The notes beneath the pieces were generated by a model. That model saw only the letters and a program-made list of their open reading frames with translations. It had not been told where the DNA came from and made no database searches. The position numbers and the translations under genes are program-made. Positions 42,789 through 50,983 of a stretch of DNA of 64,000 nt are shown piece after piece; position 1 is the first letter of the stretch; every line of letters begins with the position of its first letter. The stretch comes from Rhodothermales bacterium (GTDB lineage: Bacteria; Bacteroidota; Rhodothermia; Rhodothermales; VXPQ01): contig OX638293.1 of NCBI GenBank assembly GCA_951812335.1, forward strand, positions 1,472,731 to 1,536,730, in the 5' to 3' direction.

Positions 42789-43491
42789 GATACTGCGGGA
42801 ATTGGTGGACGAGGCATTGGTTCAGGCATTCAACCTAACAAAAACTTCACAGTAAAGCGAGGGTGCGGGGAAGAGGGCGTCTTGCGAGGGGGATATAGAG
42901 GCGTATGGGGAAACTCTACGGGAAGGGTCGTACATTGGGTTTGTAGCCCCAATGCGCGATTTCCTTACCAATGCTTCCTTGCGAAAGCGTTTTGGCGTGG
43001 GAGACGGGAATAAATCAACCGTATCTCGCTATATCAGGGAGGCGATAGAGGAAGGTTTTATCAAGCCATACGATCCCGGTGCATCTCGCAAGATGATGCG
43101 ATATGTTCCTTTCTGGGCCTGATTTTAATTGATCGCCTATGGAAATTCAGATGCTATATTGACGTAATGCGTTGGGAAGCAAGGATTTTTTTAATTGACG
43201 GGTAATTGATCGCAGTTCTTTCCATGCTTTTCCGTTTCCGTCATTTTCATCGAAGCACATCGCCGCTACTACGCGTTCGATATATGCCCGGGATTCCGGG
43301 ATTCTCTTGCACACTATTGTCGGACACATAGGCTGTGGAGCATTGATCGGGTTTTCGAAGAACTACGGGAAAGCAACGATCCTTTGTCCGACTGGGTAAA
43401 AGACGCGCCGGAGGGGCTTTTCGTATCGACCCGGAGGTCATCTTCTATCAGTCGTCTCAACCGGAATACACCAGGAATACACTGAAGCCCC
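42789..43491. other. 703-bp region with decayed genes
   Basis: No intact gene is supported. It holds the relic at 42952-43122. On the plus strand around 43340-43430 a coding-like stretch without a start (IDRVFEELRESNDPLSDWVK) ends soon after, and on the minus strand 43147-43329 encodes a 60-residue frame of unknown kind. The region looks like degraded foreign DNA. Confidence 0.5.
42952..43122 (+). pseudogene. C-terminal winged-helix relic of an AlbA_2/HATPase-type regulator
   Basis: 56 codons, MRDFLTNASLRKRFGVGDGNKSTVSRYIREAIEEGFIKPYDPGASRKMMRYVPFWA. The R-F-G...N-K-S...S-R-x-I...G-x-I-K-P-x-D...Y-x-P-F-W-A end is the C-terminus of large transcriptional regulators with an N-terminal AlbA_2 domain and an ATPase domain, which lie close to 450-550 residues. 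Everything upstream is missing. Confidence 0.6.
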
Positions 43492-43950
43492 ATGAAAATC
43501 TATACGCTCGAGAGCACGGAGATCCTGCCTGTTACGTTGGAAGAAGCATGGGAATTCTTCTCCAATCCGCATAATCTTTCGAAGATCACTCCTCCGGAAC
43601 TCAACCTGCGAATCACTTCCGGAGCGAAGCGGGAAATATATCCCGGCATGATCATCACCTACTCCGTAACGCCTTTTCCTTTTGTCAGGAGCGGTTGGGC
43701 GACGGAAATCACCGCCGTGGATTCGCTGCGGTATTTCGTGGACGAGCAGCGATTCGGGCCCTACAAATTCTGGCACCACAAGCACTTCTTCGTCGATGCG
43801 GGGCAGAAAACGGAAGTGCGGGACCTGGTGCACTATGCCCTGCCGCTCGATCCGTTAGGCAGGCTGGCCCATCCTCTTTTCGTACGAAGAAAGCTGGATT
43901 CGATCTTCGATTACCGGAGTGAACGGCTGCGGTCCTTGTTTGGAGGTTGA
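43492..43950 (+). CDS. SRPBCC (START-like) family protein
   Basis: 152 residues with a helix-grip fold that holds a hydrophobic ligand. 'LESTEILPVTLEEAWEFFSNPHNLSKITPPELNLRI' (6-41) is the typical strand-helix start of the CoxG/YndB-like cyclase/dehydrase group, followed by alternating strands up to 'HHKHFFVDAGQKTEVRDLVHYALPLDPLGRLAH' and a long C-terminal helix (LFVRRKLDSIFDYRSERLRSLF). Ligand and role are unknown; relatives often sit with lipid or cell-division genes (some fused to epimerases). Confidence 0.88.
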   Translation: MKIYTLESTEILPVTLEEAWEFFSNPHNLSKITPPELNLRITSGAKREIYPGMIITYSVTPFPFVRSGWATEITAVDSLRYFVDEQRFGPYKFWHHKHFFVDAGQKTEVRDLVHYALPLDPLGRLAHPLFVRRKLDSIFDYRSERLRSLFGG

Positions 43951-44097
43951 GCGGGAAGCGGGTGTTTTGCAAGCCGACAAGGCTGCTCCGGTCTTTCGGA
44001 TCAGGTCAATTGCAACTGGAGGTAACCGATGTCATCAACTCGCAAATGTCCCCTCTTGCAGGCATAAAATCCCGATCCTACCCCCCAAACCAAACAG

Positions 44098-44171
44098 TGG
44101 CGCGGGAGAGACTCGAACTCTCGACCTTACGATTATGAGTCGTACGCTCTAACCTGCTGAGCTACCGCGCC
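44098..44171 (-). tRNA. tRNA-Met (anticodon CAT)
   Basis: The minus strand reads GGCGCGGTAGCTCAGCAGG at the 5' end and closes with CCGCGCC plus discriminator A. The anticodon arm is TACGA-CTCATAA-TCGTA, so the anticodon is CAT; the T arm is GAGAG-TTCGAGT-CTCTC. CCA is not encoded. The sequence looks like elongator Met; a lysidine-modified Ile tRNA with the same anticodon cannot be fully excluded by eye. Confidence 0.93.
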
Positions 44172-44373
44172 GGATCCGGAAACCGGACCGCATTATACGA
44201 GCCGCGCCGCAGAGGGTTCGAGCGCTTCCGCATGCGTATGCCATCTGTGGGCTTCGTACATTTGGAGCGTATCGCTGCGCGAGCCGGGCCGGCGCGGATG
44301 CGCTGCCGCTCGGGCAGCGGGGCGTACGGCCCGCAAGACCGCAAGCTATGCTTCCGTTTCTCGATTCGCAGTA

Positions 44374-45567
44374 ATGTCCTGGATTTCCGTCATCGGCCAG
44401 CAGCGCGTCTCGGATGCGCTCCGGCGCACCATCTCCGCCGAGCGGGTAGCCCATGCCTGGCTGTTCTACGGGCCGGAAGGCGTGGGCAAGCGTGCGGCCG
44501 CCATAGCGTACGGCAAGGCGCTGCTTTGCGAGCAGGGCGGGGAGGAAGCGTGCGGCGCCTGTCCGTCTTGCGGGAAAGTGGACCGGATGGTGCATCCCGA
44601 CCTGCATATCCTGATGCCGTATCCTTCGGACGCCGACCCTGCGGATATTGCCGAACGGATCCGACTCGTCGGCCAGAATCCGTATGCGGCGGTCGATTTC
44701 GTACGCCGCCCCTCGCTGGACGACCCGACCCGATCCTCCAACAAACAGGCGCTCTACACCGTTGCGCGTGTTCAGGAAGAGATGTGCCGGGCCATGAGTT
44801 TTCAGCCGGTGGAGGGCCGCTACAAGGTGGCTGTGGTCAGCGATGCGGAGCATCTGCGTACGGACGCCGCCAACATGTTTCTCAAGATGCTGGAAGAGCC
44901 TCCGCCGAAGACCGTTTTCATTCTTACGACCAGCCGTGCGGACCGCATCCTCGCCACCATTCTTTCCCGTTGCCGCCGCCTGCGGTTCGATCCGCTGCCC
45001 CCCGAGGCCATCGAGCAGGCGCTCATCGAGAAGGAGGGCGTGGCCCCGGAGCTCGCCGGAACGCTTGCGCGCATGGCGGACGGGTCGCACACCGCCGGAC
45101 TCGATCTGGCGCAAAACGAGGATTTGCGTGCGCTGCGGGAGCTCGTGCTGGACTTTTCCCGGGCAGCGTACAGCCGGAATGTCGCAAAAATAGCCGATAT
45201 CGTGGAGCGGACCGCGCGGTTCGGGCGCGATCGGGTGGGGCATGTGCTGGAACTGCTCCTCCGGTGGATTCGGGACCTGATGCTCTACCGGGCGATGGGC
45301 GAGGCGGCTCCGCTGATCAATGTGGATCAGATGGAAGCCATTGCCGGATTCACCGAACGCCTTCCCCGGGCCGATATCGAAGCCATGGCGTCGGTCATCG
45401 AGGAAGCGATCGTGCTGATCCGGAGCAACGTACACGTGGCCCTGACCCTGAACGTGCTGGCCGGGGCGTTGGGCGAGGCCATGCGCGGGCCGCATTCCGG
45501 CAAGTTGTATATGCCGCTGAGCGATGCGTACGGCGGCGAGGACGGATCCCTTGGAGGCACCGGATAG
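44374..45567 (+). CDS. holB: DNA polymerase III subunit delta'
   Basis: Clamp-loader stator subunit, 397 residues. 'SWISVIGQQRVSDALRRTISAERVAHAWLFYGPEGVGKRAAAIAYGKALLC' (2-52) gives the AAA+ start with a Walker A (GPEGVGKR), followed by the zinc module 'CGACPSCGKVDRMVHPDLHIL' (about 60-80). 'YKVAVVSDAEHLRTDAANMFLKMLEEPPPKTVFILTT' with the S-R-C motif ('ILSRCRRLRF') completes the delta'/DnaX core. It is 30 bp upstream of the fucose-isomerase-like gene in the same direction. Confidence 0.92.
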   Translation: MSWISVIGQQRVSDALRRTISAERVAHAWLFYGPEGVGKRAAAIAYGKALLCEQGGEEACGACPSCGKVDRMVHPDLHILMPYPSDADPADIAERIRLVGQNPYAAVDFVRRPSLDDPTRSSNKQALYTVARVQEEMCRAMSFQPVEGRYKVAVVSDAEHLRTDAANMFLKMLEEPPPKTVFILTTSRADRILATILSRCRRLRFDPLPPEAIEQALIEKEGVAPELAGTLARMADGSHTAGLDLAQNEDLRALRELVLDFSRAAYSRNVAKIADIVERTARFGRDRVGHVLELLLRWIRDLMLYRAMGEAAPLINVDQMEAIAGFTERLPRADIEAMASVIEEAIVLIRSNVHVALTLNVLAGALGEAMRGPHSGKLYMPLSDAYGGEDGSLGGTG

Positions 45568-45597
45568 TTTCCCGTTTCCAGTTGCTTCACGGATTCC

Positions 45598-47187
45598 ATG
45601 CGTAACGAAACAGTGTATCTGACCGCAAGCGGGGACTTGCGGCTTGCGGCCAACCGGGTGTGCTGGCCGGCGCAACAGGCGCTCGAAACCGCGCTGATCC
45701 AGGCGGTGGAGGGGATGGGGTATACGGTGGACCGGCGCCCAGCATTCGATGCGGACAAAGGACACGGCTTTCTCGACAGCCAGCGGATGGGGCTGGAGAC
45801 GTTTGCGAAAATCGACCCGGATCGTCCGCTGATCGTGGCCTGCGCCGCCTGGCAATACTCCCACCACGTGTTGCCGGGCCTGACCACGCACAAAGGCCCC
45901 ATCCTGACGGTCGCCAACTGGAGCGGGCAATGGCCCGGCCTGGTGGGGATGCTGAACCTCAACGGCAGCCTGACCAAGGCGGGCATCCCGTATTCGACGC
46001 TCTGGGGAGAAGATGTGACCGATCCCGCTTTCGCGGCCCGGTTGCGCGCCTGGCTTGCGGACGGCGCGATTGCGCACGATACGAGCCATGTACGCCCGGC
46101 GCCGGACCTTTCCGAAGGCGAGATCGCTGTGTTCGCCGGAAAGCTTATGGCCCGAGGCCTCTTGCGCTACAAAGCCATTCTGGGCGTGTTCGACGAGGGG
46201 TGCATGGGGATGTACAATGCGATCGTTCCGGATCGCATTCTCAACGCCGCGGGCGTCTTCAAGGAACGCCTGAGCCAGAGCGCCCTGTACTACGAAACCC
46301 TGCAAATCTCCGACGACGAGGCGGACCGGTGCCGGGCATGGCTCGACGAGCGGGGCATGACATTCCATACCGGGCCCGATCCCGCCACGGACCTGACCGA
46401 CGAGCAGATTCGCCTGCAACTCAAGACGTATATCGCTGCGCTCCGCATTGCGGACGATTTCGGGTGCGACGCGATCGGCATCCAGTACCAGCAGGGCCTG
46501 AAGGATTTGCTTCCGGCCTCCGATCTGGCCGAAGGATTGCTCAACAATACGGAACGCCCCCCGGTCTATGCCCGCGACGGAAGCCGCGAACTCTTTGCAG
46601 GCCGCGCCCTGCCGCATTTCAACGAAGTGGACGAATGCGCAGGCGTGGATGCGCTTGTGACGCACCGCGTATGGAATGCCCTCGGCTACGACCCCGAAAC
46701 GACCCTGCACGACATCCGGTGGGGCGATCCGTACGGCGATCGGTATGTGTGGGTGTTCGAGATTTCCGGCGCCGCGCCGCCGAAGCATTTCGCCGGGGGA
46801 TATGCGGGCGCGTCGAGCAAGCGCCAGCCGCCCATGTACTTCCGGCTGGGGGGAGGTACGGTAAAAGGGGTCGGCAAACCCGGCGAGATTGTATGGAGCC
46901 GTCTTTTCGTCGAAGACGACCGGCTCAAGGCCGATCTGGGACGGGCGACCGTCGTGGCCTTGCCGGAGGAGGAAACGGAGCGCCGGTGGCAGGCTACGAC
47001 TTCGCAATGGCCCATCATGCACGCCGTGCTCCACGGGGTGACGCGCGATCGGATGATGGCGCGCCACAAATCGAACCATATCCAGGTAGCGTACGCGCCT
47101 TCGGCGGAAGACGCTGACCGGGCGCTTGCCGCCAAGACGGCGGCGTTCGCGGAAATGGGAATCGAGGTCTATTGGTGCGGGGTGTGA
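45598..47187 (+). CDS. L-fucose/L-arabinose isomerase-superfamily protein
   Basis: 529 residues. The layout follows the L-fucose isomerase fold: an N-terminal sugar-binding-like part ('[53 protein letters not shown]'), a middle part with acidic residues ('[20 protein letters not shown]'; '[28 protein letters not shown]') that could bind the metal, and a C-terminal beta-barrel half ('[39 protein letters not shown]'). Such proteins are annotated as fucose isomerase in Planctomycetes and Bacteroidota, but the true substrate is uncertain. It lies downstream of holB. Confidence 0.75.
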   Translation: MRNETVYLTASGDLRLAANRVCWPAQQALETALIQAVEGMGYTVDRRPAFDADKGHGFLDSQRMGLETFAKIDPDRPLIVACAAWQYSHHVLPGLTTHKGPILTVANWSGQWPGLVGMLNLNGSLTKAGIPYSTLWGEDVTDPAFAARLRAWLADGAIAHDTSHVRPAPDLSEGEIAVFAGKLMARGLLRYKAILGVFDEGCMGMYNAIVPDRILNAAGVFKERLSQSALYYETLQISDDEADRCRAWLDERGMTFHTGPDPATDLTDEQIRLQLKTYIAALRIADDFGCDAIGIQYQQGLKDLLPASDLAEGLLNNTERPPVYARDGSRELFAGRALPHFNEVDECAGVDALVTHRVWNALGYDPETTLHDIRWGDPYGDRYVWVFEISGAAPPKHFAGGYAGASSKRQPPMYFRLGGGTVKGVGKPGEIVWSRLFVEDDRLKADLGRATVVALPEEETERRWQATTSQWPIMHAVLHGVTRDRMMARHKSNHIQVAYAPSAEDADRALAAKTAAFAEMGIEVYWCGV

Positions 47188-47195
47188 GGGGGCGC

Positions 47196-47594
47196 CTACC
47201 GCAGCAGATCTTCGATATCCATCTGCTCGATATCTCCGGCAAGGTCTTCGGATTGCCGGCGCACCAGCGCGAGAATGGCGGAGTGGGGGATGATGAGATA
47301 ATCCCGCCCGTTGAACTTGATCTCGACCGCTTCCTTCTTGAGAAAGAAGGCGTGATCGCCCGGTTGCGCCTGCAAGGGCAGGTAGCGCACCGAATCGCGG
47401 TCTGCGGTCCAGGGCTCTCCCGTATAATCGGGATTGGGCATCACATAGCCCGGGCCGACCTGCTCGACTTTGCCCATCCGCACATCCTGGCGTTCGGCCA
47501 CAGACGCCGGAAGCACCAGCCCGGCTTCCGTTTGCGTTTCACCCTCTTCAGGAGCGATGAGGACGCGATCTCCTACGACAATCAGTTCACTCAT
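47196..47594 (-). CDS. GroES-like co-chaperonin family protein
   Basis: 132 residues, longer than a standard GroES (~95). The start 'MSELIVVGDRVLIAPEEGETQTEAGLVLPASVAERQDVRMGKVEQVGPG' (1-49) holds the GroES beta-barrel strands and the mobile-loop region (TEAGLVLP), followed by a longer inserted part (PDYTGEPWTADRDSVRYLPLQ) and the usual 'GDHAFFLKKEAVEIKFNGRDYLIIPHSAILALV', then an acidic tail (EDLAGDIEQMDIEDLL). No groEL is in the window. ATG 47594 is chosen because the frame upstream is Arg/Cys-rich. It is convergent with the fucose-isomerase-like gene. Confidence 0.85.
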   Translation of the reverse strand: MSELIVVGDRVLIAPEEGETQTEAGLVLPASVAERQDVRMGKVEQVGPGYVMPNPDYTGEPWTADRDSVRYLPLQAQPGDHAFFLKKEAVEIKFNGRDYLIIPHSAILALVRRQSEDLAGDIEQMDIEDLLR

Positions 47595-47634
47595 AACCAA
47601 ACAAGTATGCGCGTTGCGGCATATCGTTCCGCCC

Positions 47635-47665
47635 GGGTATACTCTGATTAAGTCCGCAAAGCTCA
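47635..47665 (-). repeat. dispersed repeat copy between glycosyltransferase and GroES-like genes
   Basis: GGTATACTCTGATTAAGTCCGCAAAGCTC is the inverted form of the copy at 19916-19944. It overlaps the stop codon of the glycosyltransferase gene by three bases. Confidence 0.65.
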
Positions 47666-48853
47666 TCGTCCGCCCAGGCGCCGGAGCTCCTCTGCATACC
47701 GGTCCAGGACTCGCTCGCGGTCGTAAAACGCGGCCCGCTTTGCGGCGTTCGTCTTCCACGCAGCATACTCGTTCCCGTTCACGGAGGCGAGCAGAGCCGG
47801 CAGGTTTTCCGCTTCCGGCCATGTAAACAGCGGCCCGGGCCGCTGCGCCGTCATTTCCGTCCCCAGCGGGCTATCCGCGTCGCAAACGGCGAGGACCGGC
47901 GTCCCCGCCGCGAGCGCCGGAATCAGTTTGGAAGGGAGAAAAGAACCTCCGGCGTCCGATCTTTCCGGAATAACCCAAAAATCCGCTTCGTGGAGCGCCC
48001 GGGCCAGCTTCTCTTCGTCCGACAAACCCCGCACGTCGAACCGTTCGTCGCCCGTCTCCTCCGCCCAGTTCCGTAGCGCGCCGGCGCCGCTGCCCTCTGC
48101 CTGTATCCGAAACGCGAACGGGGCGTCGCTGCGGCGCAGGATGCGGCACAGCTCGAGCAGATTCTGTTTCGTGCCCAGATTCCCTGAGTACAGGAGCCGC
48201 ACGGGGGAGCCGGGGCCTTGCGTTTTCGGCGCTGCGTCCAGGTGTGTGGCCAGCGATTCGTGCAACCAGTTCGGCAGGTAGAGGAGAGGTTGATCGCGTC
48301 GCCGCCGATGTTCCAGCCGCTCGACCATGGTCGGGGAAATCGTGCTCCACACGTCGGCCTCGTTGAAAAGCGCATTCTGTACGCGAACCATCCAGCCCCC
48401 TTGTCCGATACCTCCGGCCTGCGCGGCTTCGGCAGGCAGATCCTGGACGTTCAGCCACAGGGGCAGGCCGGTTTTTCGGCGGCATGCGGCGGCGTAGGCC
48501 ACCGCACCCAGCAAGGGACAGAAGACCATCATGGCGTCGTAGTCGCTGCGCCGGGGAAGGCGCCGCATGAGCGAGGCGCAAAAGGAGCCTTCGTAAATAA
48601 GCCGTTCGTGCAGTGCTTGCGGGTTCCGGGGAATGTACAGGCCGAACCGCTCGATGCGTACGCCGCGCCGCGTTTCGGACCGGATGCGCAAGCCGTTCTC
48701 CCCCGATTTGTCGCGCCATTCGGGATAGTAGGACGAGGCGCACCGCACGGTCACCTCGAAACCGCGCTCGGCCAGCCCGTAGCACAGGTCGCTGAAGAGC
48801 ACGCCGCCCCCGAGATCCGGTTCGAACACATTGACGATGACAAGCAGGCGCAT
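47663..48853 (-). CDS. glycosyltransferase family 4/1 (WcaI-like)
   Basis: GT-B fold sugar transferase, 396 residues. 'MRLLVIVNVFEPDLGGGVLFSDLCYGLAERGFEVTVRCASSYYPEW' (1-46) is the acceptor-side Rossmann start, 'PVRLLYSGNLGTKQNLLELCRIL' (about 222-244) begins the donor domain, and 'VIPERSDAGGSFLPSKLIPALAAGTPVLAVCD' contains the E-x7-E-like donor motif with 'PSKL' as in WcaI/colanic-acid type enzymes. A role in exopolysaccharide or O-antigen synthesis is likely. It follows the sodium:solute symporter gene by 27 bp, same strand. Confidence 0.88.
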   Translation of the reverse strand: MRLLVIVNVFEPDLGGGVLFSDLCYGLAERGFEVTVRCASSYYPEWRDKSGENGLRIRSETRRGVRIERFGLYIPRNPQALHERLIYEGSFCASLMRRLPRRSDYDAMMVFCPLLGAVAYAAACRRKTGLPLWLNVQDLPAEAAQAGGIGQGGWMVRVQNALFNEADVWSTISPTMVERLEHRRRRDQPLLYLPNWLHESLATHLDAAPKTQGPGSPVRLLYSGNLGTKQNLLELCRILRRSDAPFAFRIQAEGSGAGALRNWAEETGDERFDVRGLSDEEKLARALHEADFWVIPERSDAGGSFLPSKLIPALAAGTPVLAVCDADSPLGTEMTAQRPGPLFTWPEAENLPALLASVNGNEYAAWKTNAAKRAAFYDRERVLDRYAEELRRLGGR

Positions 48854-48880
48854 GGCCGGGCGACGGAATGAACGAAACGA

Positions 48881-50710
48881 TCAGGCGTCTTGTGCGGGGG
48901 CAGCGGACGAGTCGAGGCGGCTGAGGCTTCTCCATAGAAAGGCGCCGGCGGCAACGATTCCGCACAAACAAAGCAGCATCCATCCGGTGTGGCCCATCAG
49001 CAGGTGTCCCACCCCGAACAGGGCGCTGTAGACCAGGACGATCCCGGCCACGCAATCTCCTGCGAGCCGGGCCATGCCCGTGTCCTGGCGTATGTCCGGA
49101 TTACGTTCGGCAACGGGCTTCCACCCGGGGCCTCCGGGGTGAATCCTTTGGTAGAAACGGTCCAGCACTTCGTTTCGCGTGGGCTGGGTGAGGAACGTGG
49201 CCGTGACCCATACCGCCGTGGTGAATGCGGTGACGGCGAAAAGATTATCGGGAAACTCGGCTCGCAGGCCGGGTATCTCGACGCCGAATGCTCCGAAGAT
49301 CAGGGCAAGCGCGAGCAGCAGAACGGGCGACAGCGTAGCGGCCAGTTCGCTCCATGCATTGACCCGCCACCAGTACCAGCGCAGAATCAGGACGAGCCCG
49401 AGTCCGGCGGAAGCGGTCAGGAGCAACCCCCAGGCTTCGCTCACGGAACCGAGGTTCGCCGTGATGAAGACGGACGCGCCGGCCAGGACGAACGTCAGCA
49501 CGCGGGACACGAGCACGTAATGCTTTTCGTCGGCGTTCGGTTTCACGAACCGTCTCCAGAAGTCGTTCACGAGATACGACGCGCCCCAGTTCAGTTGCGT
49601 GGAGAGCGTGCTCATGAAGGCGGCCAGAAAAGCGGCGATCATGAGACCGAGCAAACCCGGCGGCAACACGTCCCGCATGGCCAGCACGAACCCTTCGCGC
49701 GGGTCCTCCAGGCCCGGATACAGCACCAGGGCGGCAAGAGCCACGATAATCCAGGGCCACGGGCGCAGGCAGTAGTGCGCGACGGTAAACCAGAGCGTGG
49801 CCAGCAGGGAATGCCTCTCGTCTTTTGCGCTCATCATGCGCTGGGCGATGTAGCCCCCGCCTCCGGGCTCGGCCCCCGGATACCAGCTCGACCACCACTG
49901 CACCCCGACATAGGCGAAGAAACTCACGGCGGTAAGCGCCAGCACGGCCCCGCCCTCGGCGGCGTTTCCAAGGGTGGGAAGCATGCGGAAGGTCGATTCC
50001 GGCAGGGCGGCCATCAGGCCGGTCATGCCGCCCACTTCGGGCATGTCCAGCACGAATGCGGCGAGAATGATGCTGCCCACGATGGCGATGACGAACTGGA
50101 ACGCATCGGTCACGACGACGCCCCACAGACCGGAAAGCAGCGAGTATACGCCCACCAGCAGCATGAGCAGGACCACCACGACGAGCGGCGCCCCGATCTC
50201 CGCGCCGAGAATCTGAAAGGATTCCTGTCCGAACACGGTCAGGCCGGGAAACAGGATGTCGATGACGGTTTCCATGGCCAGCGCCACCCACCCGATGATG
50301 ATGCCGTTGAGCACGAGGCCGAAGTAGATGGCCTTGACGCCGCGCAGCACGGCGGCGGCCTTGCCGTCGTAGCGCATCTCGACGAATTCCACGTCCGTGA
50401 GCACGCCGCTGCGCCGCCACAGGCGGGCGAAGAAGAAAACGGTCAGGATGCCGCCGAAGGCGAAATTCCACCAGAGCCAGTTCCCGGCGATACCGTTCTG
50501 GGCTACGAGTTCGGTGACGGCCAAAGGGGTATCCGCTGCGAAGGTGGTGGCCACCATGGAGGTGCCGGCCAGCCACCAGGGCATATTTTGTCCCGACAGG
50601 AAGAATTCGGAAGTGTTCCGCCCGGCCCGCCGGAAATAATACACGGCGATTCCGAACGAGAGGGCGAAATACCCTGCGATGAGAATCCAGTCGATGGGGG
50701 CAAGAAGCAT
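48881..50710 (-). CDS. sodium:solute symporter (SSS family)
   Basis: Na+-coupled uptake of a sugar or organic solute, 609 residues. 'DWILIAGYFALSFGIAVYYFRRAGRNTSEFFLSGQNMPWWLAGTSMVATTFAADTPLAVTEL' (6-68) is the classic SSS start, with the Na2-site region 'LSTQLNWGASYLVNDFW' further on. About 14 membrane segments are predicted. The start at 50710 is chosen because the frame upstream is hydrophilic and Cys-rich. It is divergent from the PQQ-type dehydrogenase gene (273 bp), so the two may act on the same sugar. Confidence 0.92.
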   Translation of the reverse strand: MLLAPIDWILIAGYFALSFGIAVYYFRRAGRNTSEFFLSGQNMPWWLAGTSMVATTFAADTPLAVTELVAQNGIAGNWLWWNFAFGGILTVFFFARLWRRSGVLTDVEFVEMRYDGKAAAVLRGVKAIYFGLVLNGIIIGWVALAMETVIDILFPGLTVFGQESFQILGAEIGAPLVVVVLLMLLVGVYSLLSGLWGVVVTDAFQFVIAIVGSIILAAFVLDMPEVGGMTGLMAALPESTFRMLPTLGNAAEGGAVLALTAVSFFAYVGVQWWSSWYPGAEPGGGGYIAQRMMSAKDERHSLLATLWFTVAHYCLRPWPWIIVALAALVLYPGLEDPREGFVLAMRDVLPPGLLGLMIAAFLAAFMSTLSTQLNWGASYLVNDFWRRFVKPNADEKHYVLVSRVLTFVLAGASVFITANLGSVSEAWGLLLTASAGLGLVLILRWYWWRVNAWSELAATLSPVLLLALALIFGAFGVEIPGLRAEFPDNLFAVTAFTTAVWVTATFLTQPTRNEVLDRFYQRIHPGGPGWKPVAERNPDIRQDTGMARLAGDCVAGIVLVYSALFGVGHLLMGHTGWMLLCLCGIVAAGAFLWRSLSRLDSSAAPAQDA

Positions 50711-50983
50711 GGCGGCGCCGAGTGTGTTCCGGGGATCAACGAATCTACTGCATGGACCGCTTAATAGCACGGGTCGGGGCAGGGCGCATGCTTGACCGGC
50801 AGGTATCCGGTGCGTATTCTTATGTGCGCAAGTCGCTGCACCAAGGCGGCATACGAACCGCACAACGGCGCGCATAAAGCGCTGTTCGGCCTTTATGCGC
50901 TATTTCTATACCATTTCCGAACCTTTTTTATACCTTTTCTCTACCATTTCTACTCATTTCACAAAAATCCCGGTTTTGGCGTA
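50711..50983. promoter_or_regulatory. divergent region with pyrimidine-rich TNTACCATTTC repeats
   Basis: Between the symporter and dehydrogenase genes, positions about 50910-50960 contain related short runs (TATACCATTTC, TATACCTTTTC, TCTACCATTTC, TACTCATTTC) about 15-20 bp apart. They may be binding sites or a pyrimidine tract; nothing else is seen. Confidence 0.35.

Noticed and set aside
43147-43329. 60-codon minus frame as a gene
   Set aside because: No recognisable family, no ribosome site and it lies in a region of relics; too weak to call.
48989-50764. Plus-strand frame (591 codons) opposite the sodium:solute symporter
   Set aside because: Gln/His/Gly-rich translation with no domain; the minus strand encodes a typical SSS transporter with hydrophobic segments.
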